A stretch of DNA of 64,000 nt from Flavihumibacter sp. ZG627 (GTDB lineage: Bacteria; Bacteroidota; Bacteroidia; Chitinophagales; Chitinophagaceae), in NCBI RefSeq assembly GCF_000814325.1, contig NZ_JPHF01000002.1, positions 496,001-560,000 on the forward strand. Direction: 5' to 3'. Of this stretch, positions 26,154-35,281 are shown piece by piece. Made by a program: the position numbers and the translations under genes. The notes beneath the pieces are model-generated. The model did not search any database and had not been told where the DNA came from. It saw nothing but the letters and a program-made list of their open reading frames with translations. Each line of letters starts with the position of its first letter. Within the stretch, counting starts at the first letter, position 1.

Positions 26154-26417
26154 TTACTCTTCTCCATCCTCGTAAAAGGCATCCTCACTATAATAAGTGG
26201 TCTGAAATTCTTTTACCTTATCATCTGATAACAGCTCGAGAATCTCATGGATGGGGTCCTGCTTCTTCTTCCATTCCGTGACCTCGGTTTCACCAAATCG
26301 CGTGATAAACATGCAATAATCTGTATGCATGTTCACTTTGATCAATGACACCGGTCCGTCCACATTCTCCTGGATCAGATAATAACAACTCGTTTCCAAC
26401 AAGGAATAGCTATACAT
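26154..26417 (-). CDS. Small acidic protein of unknown function, paralogue of the preceding gene
   Basis: 87 residues, soluble. Same layout as the 96-residue neighbour: an alpha/beta-looking domain of ~75 residues followed by a short acidic tail (EDAFYEDGEE). Pairwise similarity by eye is about one residue in four, with aromatic and loop positions conserved (YYL/FYL, FGETEVTEWK/FGQVEEDFWK). Probably the first gene of a four-gene minus-strand unit: two acidic paralogues, the YkgJ-type protein and the rhodanese-thioredoxin lipoprotein. Function unknown. Confidence 0.68.
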   Translation of the reverse strand: MYSYSLLETSCYYLIQENVDGPVSLIKVNMHTDYCMFITRFGETEVTEWKKKQDPIHEILELLSDDKVKEFQTTYYSEDAFYEDGEE

Positions 26418-26766
26418 ACTCTACAATTTTTCAACAATTAAAAACTAATAACGGGTTGTAAATCAGCACTTAATGGGTTAGTAGCTTCGGCATAAGCGGA
26501 CAACATTTGCGGGTTAGTATCTGTTCGTTGCCCTCCTTAAAAAACCGAGGCGGACATCAAAAATAAGATTATTCCCCGAGCTGCAAAACAAGATGGGTTA
26601 AAGTACCCAAATTTAAAATACTCTTAACCAAAGCTGATTGATTATCAATATTATACATATGTACGCCGATTATCCACAACAGTGCAAAAACAGTTGACTT
26701 AAACCTGGCAGTCCTTTCTTTATATTTGCCAGCTTGAGATAGGCAAGGAGTTGAAAAAAGACAATT
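26418..26766. other. Divergent intergenic region before parE
   Basis: 349 bp with no credible gene. It holds a candidate parE promoter at its right end, one exact DnaA-box-like TTATCCACA at 26670-26678, three scattered GGGTTA motifs and a short GGGT/ACCC inverted repeat near 26592-26605. It must also contain the promoter for the minus-strand acidic-protein operon, for which no TAnnTTTG was found. Confidence 0.6.
26694..26728 (+). promoter_or_regulatory. parE promoter
   Basis: TTGAC at 26694-26698 and TATATTTG at 26721-26728, spacing about 24 nt from TTG, slightly long. The -7 element is exact; ATG lies 38 nt downstream. Confidence 0.5.
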
Positions 26767-28671
26767 ATGGCAGATTTAATTAAGCAGGTTGAATATACTG
26801 AGGACTCCATCCGTAGCCTCGACTGGCGGGAGCATATCCGCCTCCGCCCGGGTATGTATATCGGTAAACTGGGCGATGGTAGCAGTGCCGATGATGGCAT
26901 CTATGTTTTACTCAAAGAAGTGCTCGACAACTGTATTGATGAACATACCATGGGTTATGGCAGGCAAATTGAGTTGAATATAAAAGATAAAATGGTAACC
27001 ATCCGCGACTATGGCCGCGGCATTCCGCTCGGTAAAGTGGTTGATGTGGTTAGCAAGATCAATACCGGAGCGAAATATGACAGCAAGGCCTTCCAGAAAA
27101 GTGTGGGACTGAACGGCGTGGGTACCAAAGCGGTAAATGCCCTGAGTGCCTATTTCAAAGTCACCGCCTTCCGTGAGGGTAAAGAAAAAACGGCTGAATT
27201 TGAAAGGGGAGTGCTGGTAAAGGAATTCAAGGAAGCAGCCTCCAAAGAAAACAATGGTACCCTGGTGAACTTTATTCCGGATGATACCGTATTCCGGAAT
27301 TTCCATTTCCAGGAAGAATATATCGAGAACCTGCTCTGGAATTACTGTTACCTCAACGCCGGACTTATCATCCTGTTCAATGGTAAGAAGTTTGTGAGTA
27401 AGAATGGACTACTCGATCTCCTGCAGCGCAAGACCAATGAAGATGAACTCCGTTACCCCATCATCCATCTCAAGGGCAATGATATTGAAGCAGCCATCAC
27501 GCATAACAATGATTATGGCGAGGAGATCTTCAGTTTTGTAAACGGGCAGTTCACCACCCAGGGCGGTACCCACCACCAGGCATTCAGGGAAGGCTTCGTG
27601 AAAGTGATCCGCGATTTCTATAAGAAAGATTATGAAGCCTCCGACATACGGGCAAGTATAACCGCTGCCATTTCAGTTCGCGTGGTAGAGCCGGTATTTG
27701 AATCGCAGACAAAAACCAAGCTGGGATCACAATACGTTGAAGAAGGCGGACAAAGTATGAAGGTGTTTATCTATGAATTCCTTTCAAAGGAGCTGGATAA
27801 CTATCTCCATAAAAACCCCTCTACGGCCGAAGCGCTTAAGAAGCGTATCGAGCAAAGTGAGCGCGAGAGAAAGGAACTGGCAGGCATTAAAAAACTGGCG
27901 AATGAAAGAGCCAAGAAAGCAAACCTGCATAATAAGAAGCTCCGCGATTGTCGCTATCATTATAATGAGGAACCTACCGGCAAAGGCAAAGAGGCCCTGG
28001 TTCAGAAACAGCAGGAGAGCACCATCTTCATTACCGAAGGTGACTCGGCCAGCGGAAGTATCACCAAGGCAAGAAATGTAGAAACACAGGCTGTATTCAG
28101 TTTGAGGGGAAAGCCACTGAACTGTTTTGGTCTCACCAAGAAAGTGGTATATGAAAACGAAGAATTCAACCTCCTGCAGCATGCACTTAATGTAGAAGAT
28201 GGGATCGAAAACCTTCGCTACAACAATATCGTTTTCGCCACCGATGCTGACGTTGACGGTATGCATATCAGGTTATTGCTGATGACCTTCTTCCTTCAGT
28301 TTTTCCCCGACCTGGTTAAGAACGGCCATGTTTATATTCTGGAAACACCATTGTTCAGGGTAAGAAACAAACAGGAGACCATCTATTGTTATGATGAAAC
28401 CGAAAAGCAGGCAGCTATAAAGAAGCTGGGCGGCAAACCAGAGATCACCCGCTTCAAGGGACTGGGAGAGATCTCGCCCGATGAGTTTGCCCGTTTTATT
28501 GGCGTTGATATGAAGAAGCAACCTGTACTGGTTCTTCCCGAAACCCATGTACAGCAATTGCTGGAATATTATATGGGGAAGAACACTCCGCAGCGGCAGG
28601 ACTTTATCATTGATAACCTGAAGGTGGAGATTGACCTGGTGGAAGAAACAGAAGAGAGCATAAAGAAGTAA
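26767..28671 (+). CDS. parE: DNA topoisomerase IV subunit B
   Basis: ATPase subunit of a type IIA topoisomerase, pairing with the ParC at 29939-32455 to decatenate chromosomes. 634 residues: GHKL ATPase with [21 protein letters not shown] and [13 protein letters not shown]; transducer domain; TOPRIM with EGDSASGS at about 424 and [11 protein letters not shown]-terminal RFKGLGEI. There is no long insertion in the TOPRIM domain. The ParE rather than GyrB assignment rests on linkage to a ParC-like A subunit without a GyrA box. Start ATG 26767 follows a consensus-like promoter. Confidence 0.9.
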   Translation: MADLIKQVEYTEDSIRSLDWREHIRLRPGMYIGKLGDGSSADDGIYVLLKEVLDNCIDEHTMGYGRQIELNIKDKMVTIRDYGRGIPLGKVVDVVSKINTGAKYDSKAFQKSVGLNGVGTKAVNALSAYFKVTAFREGKEKTAEFERGVLVKEFKEAASKENNGTLVNFIPDDTVFRNFHFQEEYIENLLWNYCYLNAGLIILFNGKKFVSKNGLLDLLQRKTNEDELRYPIIHLKGNDIEAAITHNNDYGEEIFSFVNGQFTTQGGTHHQAFREGFVKVIRDFYKKDYEASDIRASITAAISVRVVEPVFESQTKTKLGSQYVEEGGQSMKVFIYEFLSKELDNYLHKNPSTAEALKKRIEQSERERKELAGIKKLANERAKKANLHNKKLRDCRYHYNEEPTGKGKEALVQKQQESTIFITEGDSASGSITKARNVETQAVFSLRGKPLNCFGLTKKVVYENEEFNLLQHALNVEDGIENLRYNNIVFATDADVDGMHIRLLLMTFFLQFFPDLVKNGHVYILETPLFRVRNKQETIYCYDETEKQAAIKKLGGKPEITRFKGLGEISPDEFARFIGVDMKKQPVLVLPETHVQQLLEYYMGKNTPQRQDFIIDNLKVEIDLVEETEESIKK

Positions 28672-28702
28672 TAAAGATCTAAAACAAGAAATAGTCGAGT
28701 AC

Positions 28703-29536
28703 ATGATTCATATCGTTTTCAACGAAGCAGATATTGAAGTGTTGAAGCAGGCCATCGCTTTAGATGAAAGTCTGCAGGGTGAGGTGGTTCAGATCAAAGA
28801 TGATTATGCCGTGGGGCCTTTGGAAAATATTTACCTCGGCGAAGGAAGGGATGCCCGTAATGCCTGGTGGCGCGAGGTGCTGGCCGGAGGCGATTATGAT
28901 GGCAAGGCCGATTCGGGTGAAGTGGATGACCTGAAAACAGCCGCGGAAATAGTGGGCAAAATGCGCCGTGACGCCGATGAAGTAATCTGGATCTGGGCTG
29001 CACAGAATAAACATGATGTGAGTGGATATTATTGGTTGCTTCATTTCATGAAAGAGTTCCAGGGAAGGGTCTATATTCTCTACCTGAATAACCTTCCTTT
29101 CCTGAATGAAAAGGGGCAGTTGTTTTACCCCACCTGGCTGCATACCATTCCACCAAAGGAATTCCTGAAAGCAAAAAAACTAAGTCGCCCTATCACCTTA
29201 TCTGAATTTGAAGTGGATCCGGATGAATGGACCAGGCTATCCAATGAAAATAAAGGTGTGCGGATACTGGAAGGAGGCAAGAAACTTGTGCAGGCCGATT
29301 ATGATTTCTATGATGCAGACCTGCAGAAGTTCATCACGACTGACTGGCAGAAGGCGAACAGGATCATTAACCAGTTTATCTCCAAAAACAAACATACTAC
29401 CGGCGATGCATACATGCTATGGCGCTTGAAGTTGCTGATAGCCGGTGGCAATTATGATGTACAGGGAGAATTGAAGAATATGAAAGATTTCGAAGTAAAG
29501 CAAAATAGTAACCAAACGGTGGAAACAGAAGGGTAA
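28703..29536 (+). CDS. DUF1835 domain-containing protein
   Basis: 277 residues, soluble, no signal peptide. The N-terminal ~120 residues match the DUF1835 pattern (IHIVFNEADIEVLKQAI, DDYAVGPLENIY, ARNAWWREVL, IWIWAAQNKHDVSGYYWLL). The C-terminal part, with LSEFEVDPDEWTRLSNENKGVRILEG, resembles the DUF3658 region often joined to it. Biochemical function is unknown. It lies 31 bp after parE and 4 bp before the VOC gene, in the same direction as parC, so it is probably co-transcribed with topoisomerase IV genes. Confidence 0.78.
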   Translation: MIHIVFNEADIEVLKQAIALDESLQGEVVQIKDDYAVGPLENIYLGEGRDARNAWWREVLAGGDYDGKADSGEVDDLKTAAEIVGKMRRDADEVIWIWAAQNKHDVSGYYWLLHFMKEFQGRVYILYLNNLPFLNEKGQLFYPTWLHTIPPKEFLKAKKLSRPITLSEFEVDPDEWTRLSNENKGVRILEGGKKLVQADYDFYDADLQKFITTDWQKANRIINQFISKNKHTTGDAYMLWRLKLLIAGGNYDVQGELKNMKDFEVKQNSNQTVETEG

Positions 29537-29540
29537 GCAG

Positions 29541-29924
29541 ATGTTAAACAGCGTGCATCATATTGCAATTATTGCAGGGGATTATGAGCGGAGTAAAAAG
29601 TTTTACACCGAAATACTTGGGCTTCACATAATAGCAGAAGTTTACCGCGAGGAAAGGGATTCCTGGAAACTGGACCTTGCACTCAACGGACAGTACATCA
29701 TCGAGCTGTTTTCATTTCCCGGCGCACCGGCACGGCCTTCGAGGCCGGAAGCCATCGGGCTGAGACACCTGGCTTTTTCTGTGACAGACCTTGATCAGGA
29801 AGTTGCGTCCTTAACCAGTAAAGGTGTTAGCTGTGAAGCCATCCGGACAGATCCTTATACCGGGAAGAGATTTACTTTTTTTAGTGATCCGGATGGATTG
29901 CCATTAGAATTATACGAACTATAA
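29541..29924 (+). CDS. VOC-family protein (glyoxalase I-like, YaeR/GloA2 type)
   Basis: 127 residues with two beta-alpha-beta-beta-beta modules. Candidate metal ligands: the His of VHHIAIIAGDYERS near the N-terminus, a Glu in YIIELFSFP, the His in LRHLAFSVTD and the Glu in LPLELYEL. Short, unfused, with the FFSDPDGLPLELYE ending typical of YaeR-like proteins. Whether it acts on methylglyoxal is not known. Starts 4 bp after the DUF1835 gene and ends 14 bp before parC. Confidence 0.85.
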   Translation: MLNSVHHIAIIAGDYERSKKFYTEILGLHIIAEVYREERDSWKLDLALNGQYIIELFSFPGAPARPSRPEAIGLRHLAFSVTDLDQEVASLTSKGVSCEAIRTDPYTGKRFTFFSDPDGLPLELYEL

Positions 29925-29938
29925 ATTAAGCGTGGATA

Positions 29939-32455
29939 ATGTTGAAAGGGAAGTCAAACGAACAAGTCTATAATAACGATACGGGGGTACATGGACAGTA
30001 CAAAACATGGTTCCTTGATTATGCATCCTATGTTATCCTGGAACGAGCCGTCCCAGCCATTGAGGATGGGTGTAAGCCCGTTCAGCGACGCATCCTTCAT
30101 GCGATGAAAGAGATGGATGATGGCCGTTTCAATAAGGTAGCCAATATCATTGGACAAAGCATGCAGTACCATCCGCATGGAGATGCCAGTATTGGCGATG
30201 CCCTGGTAAACCTCGGCCAGAAAGACCTGCTCATCGAAACCCAGGGAAACTGGGGTGATGTGAGAACCGGTGATGCGGCTGCTGCTCCCCGTTATATTGA
30301 AGCCAGGCTCAGCAAGTTCGCACTTGAAGTGGCCTTCAATAATAAAACAACCGACTGGCAACTCAGCTATGATGGCCGTAAGAATGAACCGGTTACCCTT
30401 CCCATGAAGTTTCCCTTACTGCTAGCACAGGGCGTGGAGGGTATTGCTGTGGGACTATCAACAAAAATTCTCCCGCATAATTTCTGTGAGCTTATTGAGG
30501 CTTCCATCAAATACCTGAAAGGAAAGAAATATGAGATCTACCCCGACTTTCAAACCGGGGGCATGGTTGATATCACCAATTACAATGAAGGTAAAAGAGG
30601 GGGAAAGGTTAGGGTACGTGCGCTGATAGAGGAGTTCGACAAGAAAACCCTGCTCATTAAAAATGTACCCTATGGTGTAACGACGGGCGGACTCATTGAT
30701 TCCATTATAAAGGCCAATGACCAGGGTAAGATCAAGATCCGAAAGGTTACCGATAATACCGCAGCGGAAGTGGAGATCCAGGTAGACCTGGCACCGGGCA
30801 TCTCACCCGATATCACCATTGATGCACTCTATGCTTTCACTGATTGTGAAGTAAGCATTTCACCCAACGCCTGTGTGATCGTAGACCAGAAACCAAGATT
30901 CCTTGGCGTACATGAATTGCTGGCAACGGCAACCGACAATACCCGAGAGCTGCTGAAAAAAGAACTGGAGATCAGGCTGGCGGAGCTGCAGGAGAAATGG
31001 CATTATACATCGCTGGAAAAAATATTCTTCGAAGAGAAGATTTACAAGGAGCTCGAGAAGAAACATGAAACATGGGAGAAGGTGCTGGAAGCCATTGATA
31101 AAGCCTTTACACCATTCAAGAAACAACTCAAGCGGCCCATTACAAGGGAGGATATCGTTAAATTAACGGAGAAGCCTGTACGCAGAATCTATAAACTGGA
31201 TATTGATGACCTGAACGCACAGATCAAAGGCCTGGAAGCAGATATTAAGCAGGTAAATCACGACCTGGCAAACCTTGTTGAATTTGCGATAGCATACTAT
31301 GAGAACCTGCTGAAAAAATTCGGCAAGGGAAGAGAACGCAAAACAGAGATCCGGCCATTTGAAGCCATCCAGGCAAAGCATGTAGCCATTGCCAATACCA
31401 AGCTATATGTAAACTGGGCAGATGGATTTATCGGTACTTCGCTCAAAAAAGATGAACTGGCTTTTGAATGTTCTGACCTCGATGATATCATTGCTTTCAC
31501 CCGCCGGGGCATAATGAAAGTGGTGCGGGTGGGAGAGAAGGTTTATATCGGAAAAGATATCATCCATGTGGCCGTGTTCCAGAAGAATGATGAACGCACC
31601 ACCTATAATATGATTTATGTGGATGGTGGCACGGGCACCAGCTATGCCAAGCGATTCAATGTGACCGGAATCACGCGCGATAAAGAATATGATCTGTCGC
31701 GCGGCAATGATAAAAGCAAGATCCACTATTTCACTGCCAATGCAAATGGAGAAGCCGAGAGTGTAACCATTGTACTGAGTCCGAATTGCTCAGCCCGCAA
31801 CAAACAGTTTGACTTCTATTTTGAAGAGTTGGAGATCAAGGGAAGAAGTGCACAGGGTAACCAGGTTACGAAGTATCCCATCAAGAATGTAAAATTAAAG
31901 GAAGCCGGACGCTCTACACTGAGTGCTATCAAGCTTTGGTTTGATGATAAATTTGGCAGGCTCAATACAGAACAGAAGGGAACCTATCTGGGTAATTTTG
32001 ATGGAACAGAAAAACTGCTGGTGGTATATACTGATGGAAATTATGAGCTTACTGATCTGGAACTCACCCAACGCTTTGATCCGGAGAAGATATTGCTGGT
32101 AGAGAAGTTCAATCCGGAGAAAGTGATCACCGCTGTTTACCTCGATAATGACAAGCTGCAGTATAATGTAAAGAGGTTCAGGATAGAGACCACTACGCTA
32201 CAGAGCAGATTCCTTTTCATAAAAGAAGGAGCGGGCAACAGGCTGGAGGTGGTTACTACTGACGATAAGCCTGTATTGCTATTACATACGGGAAGGGGAA
32301 CGCAGGCCCGCACGCAGAAGATAAAGATTGCCGGTTTTGTGGAAGTGATGGGATGGAAAGCAGTCGGTAATAAGCTGGCAGATTTTTCCAAGTCAACAGA
32401 AATGGAATGGGAGCAGACGGAGAAGGATGATAAGGGGCAGACGAGTTTGTTCTGA
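29939..32455 (+). CDS. parC: DNA topoisomerase IV subunit A
   Basis: DNA cleavage/religation subunit. 838 residues. Catalytic tyrosine Y119 in AAPRYIEARLSK; YHPHGDASIGDALV just before; quinolone-resistance-determining region conserved. A breakage-reunion domain and long coiled-coil arm are followed by a C-terminal beta-pinwheel of about 340 residues. I see no GyrA box (QRRGGKG) in the pinwheel, favouring ParC over GyrA. Fourth gene of parE-DUF1835-VOC-parC. No clear terminator follows; the next ~300 bp are non-coding. Confidence 0.9.
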   Translation: MLKGKSNEQVYNNDTGVHGQYKTWFLDYASYVILERAVPAIEDGCKPVQRRILHAMKEMDDGRFNKVANIIGQSMQYHPHGDASIGDALVNLGQKDLLIETQGNWGDVRTGDAAAAPRYIEARLSKFALEVAFNNKTTDWQLSYDGRKNEPVTLPMKFPLLLAQGVEGIAVGLSTKILPHNFCELIEASIKYLKGKKYEIYPDFQTGGMVDITNYNEGKRGGKVRVRALIEEFDKKTLLIKNVPYGVTTGGLIDSIIKANDQGKIKIRKVTDNTAAEVEIQVDLAPGISPDITIDALYAFTDCEVSISPNACVIVDQKPRFLGVHELLATATDNTRELLKKELEIRLAELQEKWHYTSLEKIFFEEKIYKELEKKHETWEKVLEAIDKAFTPFKKQLKRPITREDIVKLTEKPVRRIYKLDIDDLNAQIKGLEADIKQVNHDLANLVEFAIAYYENLLKKFGKGRERKTEIRPFEAIQAKHVAIANTKLYVNWADGFIGTSLKKDELAFECSDLDDIIAFTRRGIMKVVRVGEKVYIGKDIIHVAVFQKNDERTTYNMIYVDGGTGTSYAKRFNVTGITRDKEYDLSRGNDKSKIHYFTANANGEAESVTIVLSPNCSARNKQFDFYFEELEIKGRSAQGNQVTKYPIKNVKLKEAGRSTLSAIKLWFDDKFGRLNTEQKGTYLGNFDGTEKLLVVYTDGNYELTDLELTQRFDPEKILLVEKFNPEKVITAVYLDNDKLQYNVKRFRIETTTLQSRFLFIKEGAGNRLEVVTTDDKPVLLLHTGRGTQARTQKIKIAGFVEVMGWKAVGNKLADFSKSTEMEWEQTEKDDKGQTSLF

Positions 32456-32755
32456 TGAAAGGCGTAATGCCCTTTCGTGCATATTGGTTCGACAATCCTT
32501 CGAGGGTCCTTCGAGCATCCTTCGAAGGAGTTTCGGAGCGGCTATTGATGGGCTTTGGATTTGCATAGTAATGGCGTTTTCATAGGACAACTATACATCA
32601 TGAAGGCAGGTGTTTCCAAATCTAACTGGACAAACGGGCAATTGATATACACCAACGCCACATTTTGCAGCACGAAGCTTTGGTTGGTGCTATTCCATGA
32701 AAGGTCCTGGAGGTCGAACGGATTATAATGCCAAAACGTGTAGAAAAACCACTAA
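32456..32755. other. Non-coding region after parC
   Basis: About 300 bp without a supported gene, between convergent parC and the exported orphan. It contains an 11-bp, three-copy tandem repeat at 32496-32528 and a plus-strand frame of 42 codons from ATG 32600 with no recognisable content. Possibly decayed sequence. Confidence 0.5.
32496..32529. repeat. Three-copy 11-bp tandem repeat ending in a 12-bp palindrome
   Basis: TCCTTCGAGGG, TCCTTCGAGCA and TCCTTCGAAGG follow one another at 32496, 32507 and 32518; the last copy with the next base forms the perfect palindrome TCCTTCGAAGGA at 32518-32529. Confidence 0.7.
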
Positions 32756-32790
32756 AAAGTAAAACCGCTCAGTGAGCGGTTTTACTTTTT
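32756..32790 (-). terminator. Intrinsic terminator, bidirectional in shape
   Basis: Fifteen-base arms (32756-32770 and 32776-32790) around CAGTG: G/C-rich core flanked by AAAAGTAAAA / TTTTACTTTT. T-runs exist on both strands. It lies 2 bp beyond the stop of the minus-strand gene at 32793 and would also stop plus-strand transcription from parC. Confidence 0.88.
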
Positions 32791-32792
32791 TT

Positions 32793-33773
32793 TTATTTTA
32801 CCAACGCAGGCTTCTTCCTGATCCTCACTGTACCATTCTGCTGCAGGTTACTTGTTAGGAAAATTTCCTGGGGATTATCTCCATCATATACTACCATCAA
32901 CGCGGTATTGGGTGGTATGCGGCCAAGGTTTTCGGCAAACATGGACAGGTCATTATATTCTTTTGTTGGATCCAACTTGATATAAATGGTTGTTGCCTTC
33001 GCTGAAATCATCTGCTTCTCAATAACAGGATTGCCATTCAGGAATACTGAGATGGTATCTCCATCTATATCTCCATTATCATAAAAGCTTACACGAATGG
33101 AATCCGACTTCACCGCCATTTCTGTTGCAACAACAGATTGCCTTTGCTTGAATCGGGTAACCAGTGAATTGTAATTTACTTCCGGTCCCTTTGTTTCTGT
33201 TTTGCCGGCTACAGGTTCAGCTGATCTTATCTCCGGACCATCTGCTCCGTCAATAACAATTTTATCATCAACTGATGGCTGCCATAATTGCTTAACCACC
33301 GCAGAACTGATCTCTTCATTCTGCTCAACCAGTGAATCCAAAGAGAATAGCACCCTCAACTCCGGACACGTATACCTGTATCTGGGATCCGAAACAAATG
33401 CTCCCCTGATAAAACTCCCAACCTTGGAAACCCTTAGCGTTCCCTCAAAACTCATATTGCAGGTTACACCGTCAATAGAATTTGATTTATAAAAAGTTAC
33501 CGGCATCTCGGGTATACTGATCTGCCTGGTCTTGGGATCGTAAGTTCCTTTCACAAAAAAACTCTGGTATCCATTGCGGAAATAGTATCCAAAAATTCCT
33601 TCTACTTTGGTACCGTTCTGCTTTACTATAAGTTGAGTGAGATAGTTGTTGAATGTGCCATCCAGCACCACATCGGCTTTTCCATACCAGCTACCCGTCG
33701 TCGTTGTTGTGCTCGTTTGGGCACCGGCGCAGAGCGAGAAGAACAACAAGGATATCAGAATTAAACGCTGCAT
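32793..33773 (-). CDS. Exported protein of unknown function
   Basis: 326 residues with a signal peptide (LILISLLFFSLCAGAQ, type I cleavage after AGA likely; a Cys is present, but the context is not a good lipobox). After a Thr-rich linker come beta-rich segments (GSWYGKADVVLDGTFNN, GTKVEGIFGYYFRNG, CNMSFEGTLRVS) like a small lipocalin- or META-type barrel, then a C-terminal ~110-residue domain (IRVSFYDNGDIDGDTISVFLNG) resembling the DNGDIDGDTV-type modules of secreted Bacteroidota proteins. No catalytic residues recognised. Monocistronic, ended by a strong terminator. Confidence 0.7.
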   Translation of the reverse strand: MQRLILISLLFFSLCAGAQTSTTTTTGSWYGKADVVLDGTFNNYLTQLIVKQNGTKVEGIFGYYFRNGYQSFFVKGTYDPKTRQISIPEMPVTFYKSNSIDGVTCNMSFEGTLRVSKVGSFIRGAFVSDPRYRYTCPELRVLFSLDSLVEQNEEISSAVVKQLWQPSVDDKIVIDGADGPEIRSAEPVAGKTETKGPEVNYNSLVTRFKQRQSVVATEMAVKSDSIRVSFYDNGDIDGDTISVFLNGNPVIEKQMISAKATTIYIKLDPTKEYNDLSMFAENLGRIPPNTALMVVYDGDNPQEIFLTSNLQQNGTVRIRKKPALVK

Positions 33774-33841
33774 CTTGAAAATTAAGGATTTTAACTATAG
33801 CTAATACGGATTTTTACGTGTCTTAGTATTCAGGCAATGAT

Positions 33842-34276
33842 TTATTTTATAAATCGTTTTATATCCCGCTCTACATCACGCTTTTTGATGCTTTCTCTCT
33901 TATCGTAGATTTTTTTCCCCTTGCCTAATCCGATCTCCATTTTAGCTATATTTTTCTCTGTGAAAAATATTTTTAAAGGCACAATGGTATAACCTTTTTC
34001 TTTGATCTTGGATTCCAGTTTTCGCAGCTCTTTTTTATGCAGCAATAACTTTCTTTCCTGGGTGGGCTCATGCCGCTGCGTAGTGCCAAATGCATATTCC
34101 GAAATATGCATGCTTTTTACATATAACTCTCCCTTATCAAAAACGCAATAGGCATCATTAAAGCTGACCTTTCCGTTCCGGATTGCTTTCACCTCGGTTC
34201 CCACCAGTACTATGCCGGCAATATAAGTGTCTTCAAAATAGTACTCGTGAAATGCTGATCTGTTCTTTAGTTCCAC
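33842..34276 (-). CDS. smpB: SsrA-binding protein
   Basis: Delivers tmRNA to stalled ribosomes in trans-translation. 144 residues, family length. Conserved blocks: NRSAFHEYYFEDTYIAGI, GTEVKAIRNGKVSFND, the LLLHKKEL region and the basic C-terminal tail KKIYDKRESIKKRD. The start is GTG 34276: an in-frame TGA lies four codons upstream and no ATG is nearby. A short GGGAGG/CCTCCC hairpin sits between accD and this start. ssrA itself was not seen in the window. Confidence 0.95.
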   Translation of the reverse strand: MELKNRSAFHEYYFEDTYIAGIVLVGTEVKAIRNGKVSFNDAYCVFDKGELYVKSMHISEYAFGTTQRHEPTQERKLLLHKKELRKLESKIKEKGYTIVPLKIFFTEKNIAKMEIGLGKGKKIYDKRESIKKRDVERDIKRFIK

Positions 34277-34324
34277 TTTATATGATCAGGGAGGCGCTTG
34301 TCCTCCCCAGTTTTTTGATCCTTG

Positions 34325-35239
34325 TTAATTTTTAAATAGCACCAGTAATGTTCCCAGTCTTTCTTTCAGATTTTTTCGGTCGATGATGAAATCCAGAAAT
34401 CCATGCTCCAACAGAAACTCACTTCGCTGGAATCCTACAGGAAGGTCGCGCTTGATGGTTTCCTTGATCACTCGTGGACCGGCAAATCCAATCAACGCGC
34501 CCGGCTCCGCAATATTCAGATCTCCCAACATCCCGAAAGAGGCAGAGATACCACCAAAGGATGGGTCAGTTAAAAAGGAGATATAAGGTATTTTAGCATC
34601 TGTTAATTGCGATAATTTCCCCGATACCTTTGCCAGTTGCATCAGCGAAAATGCACTCTCCATCATCCGCGCTCCACCTGATTTACAGATGATCATCAAC
34701 GGCAGTTTATGTTCCAGACAATAATCCACCGCCCTTGAAATCCTTTCTCCCATCACGCTGCCCAATGATCCACCGATGAATTCAAAGTCCATACACGCAA
34801 CCACCATGCCGCTTCCATTGATGTTTCCCGCGGCTACCCTTATTGAATCTGTTATATCTGTTTTACTCCAGATCTCATTGAGTCTTTTCTCATACGATTT
34901 AAGATCGGTAAAATGCAGGAAGTCCTTTGATCTTATATTCTCGAACATCACCTCAAAAGCGCCATCGTCAAATAGTATATCAAAATATTCATCACTTCCT
35001 ATGCGATGGTGGTAATTGCACTTGGGACATACAAAGAGATGTTCCCGCAATTCATTCATGGTGCAGATATAATTACACTCCGGACATTTGGTCCACAGCC
35101 CCTCCGGGGTCTCTTTTTTGTCGGCGGTACTGGTAAGAATTCCTTTCTTGATGCGCTTGAACCAGCTGCTCTTGGTCTCCTCTGTTTGTCCCTCTTCTCC
35201 GGCCAGGTTTGCATCAAAATCTTCTTCGTGTTGTGCCAT
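34325..35239 (-). CDS. accD: Acetyl-CoA carboxylase carboxyltransferase subunit beta
   Basis: Transfers carboxyl from biotin to acetyl-CoA to make malonyl-CoA for fatty-acid synthesis. 304 residues: N-terminal zinc ribbon with two CxxC pairs (CPECNY near residue 49 and CPKCNYHH near 72), then the crotonase-like carboxyltransferase core with SGGARMMESAFSLMQ and SFGGISASFGMLGD and the late GFAGPRVIKETI. An extra ~30-residue acidic N-terminus (EEDFDANLAGEEG) precedes the zinc ribbon. accA is not in the window. Followed 48 bp later by smpB. Confidence 0.96.
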   Translation of the reverse strand: MAQHEEDFDANLAGEEGQTEETKSSWFKRIKKGILTSTADKKETPEGLWTKCPECNYICTMNELREHLFVCPKCNYHHRIGSDEYFDILFDDGAFEVMFENIRSKDFLHFTDLKSYEKRLNEIWSKTDITDSIRVAAGNINGSGMVVACMDFEFIGGSLGSVMGERISRAVDYCLEHKLPLMIICKSGGARMMESAFSLMQLAKVSGKLSQLTDAKIPYISFLTDPSFGGISASFGMLGDLNIAEPGALIGFAGPRVIKETIKRDLPVGFQRSEFLLEHGFLDFIIDRKNLKERLGTLLVLFKN

Positions 35240-35281
35240 GCTCCGTTTGATTTTGGCGGCTAAGATAAGAAACCTGAATGA

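Noticed and set aside
26418-26766. Possible replication origin because of TTATCCACA
   Set aside because: Only one DnaA box and no A/T-rich unwinding cluster or dnaA/dnaN genes were seen.
32600-32728. 42-codon plus-strand frame after parC
   Set aside because: Starts with ATG but has no recognisable domain, promoter or terminator of its own, and its composition is not gene-like. Not supported.
34285-34310. GGGAGG/CCTCCC hairpin between accD and smpB as a terminator
   Set aside because: The T-run lies on the strand opposite to transcription of these genes, so it is not a terminator for accD. A leader structure is possible but unsupported.
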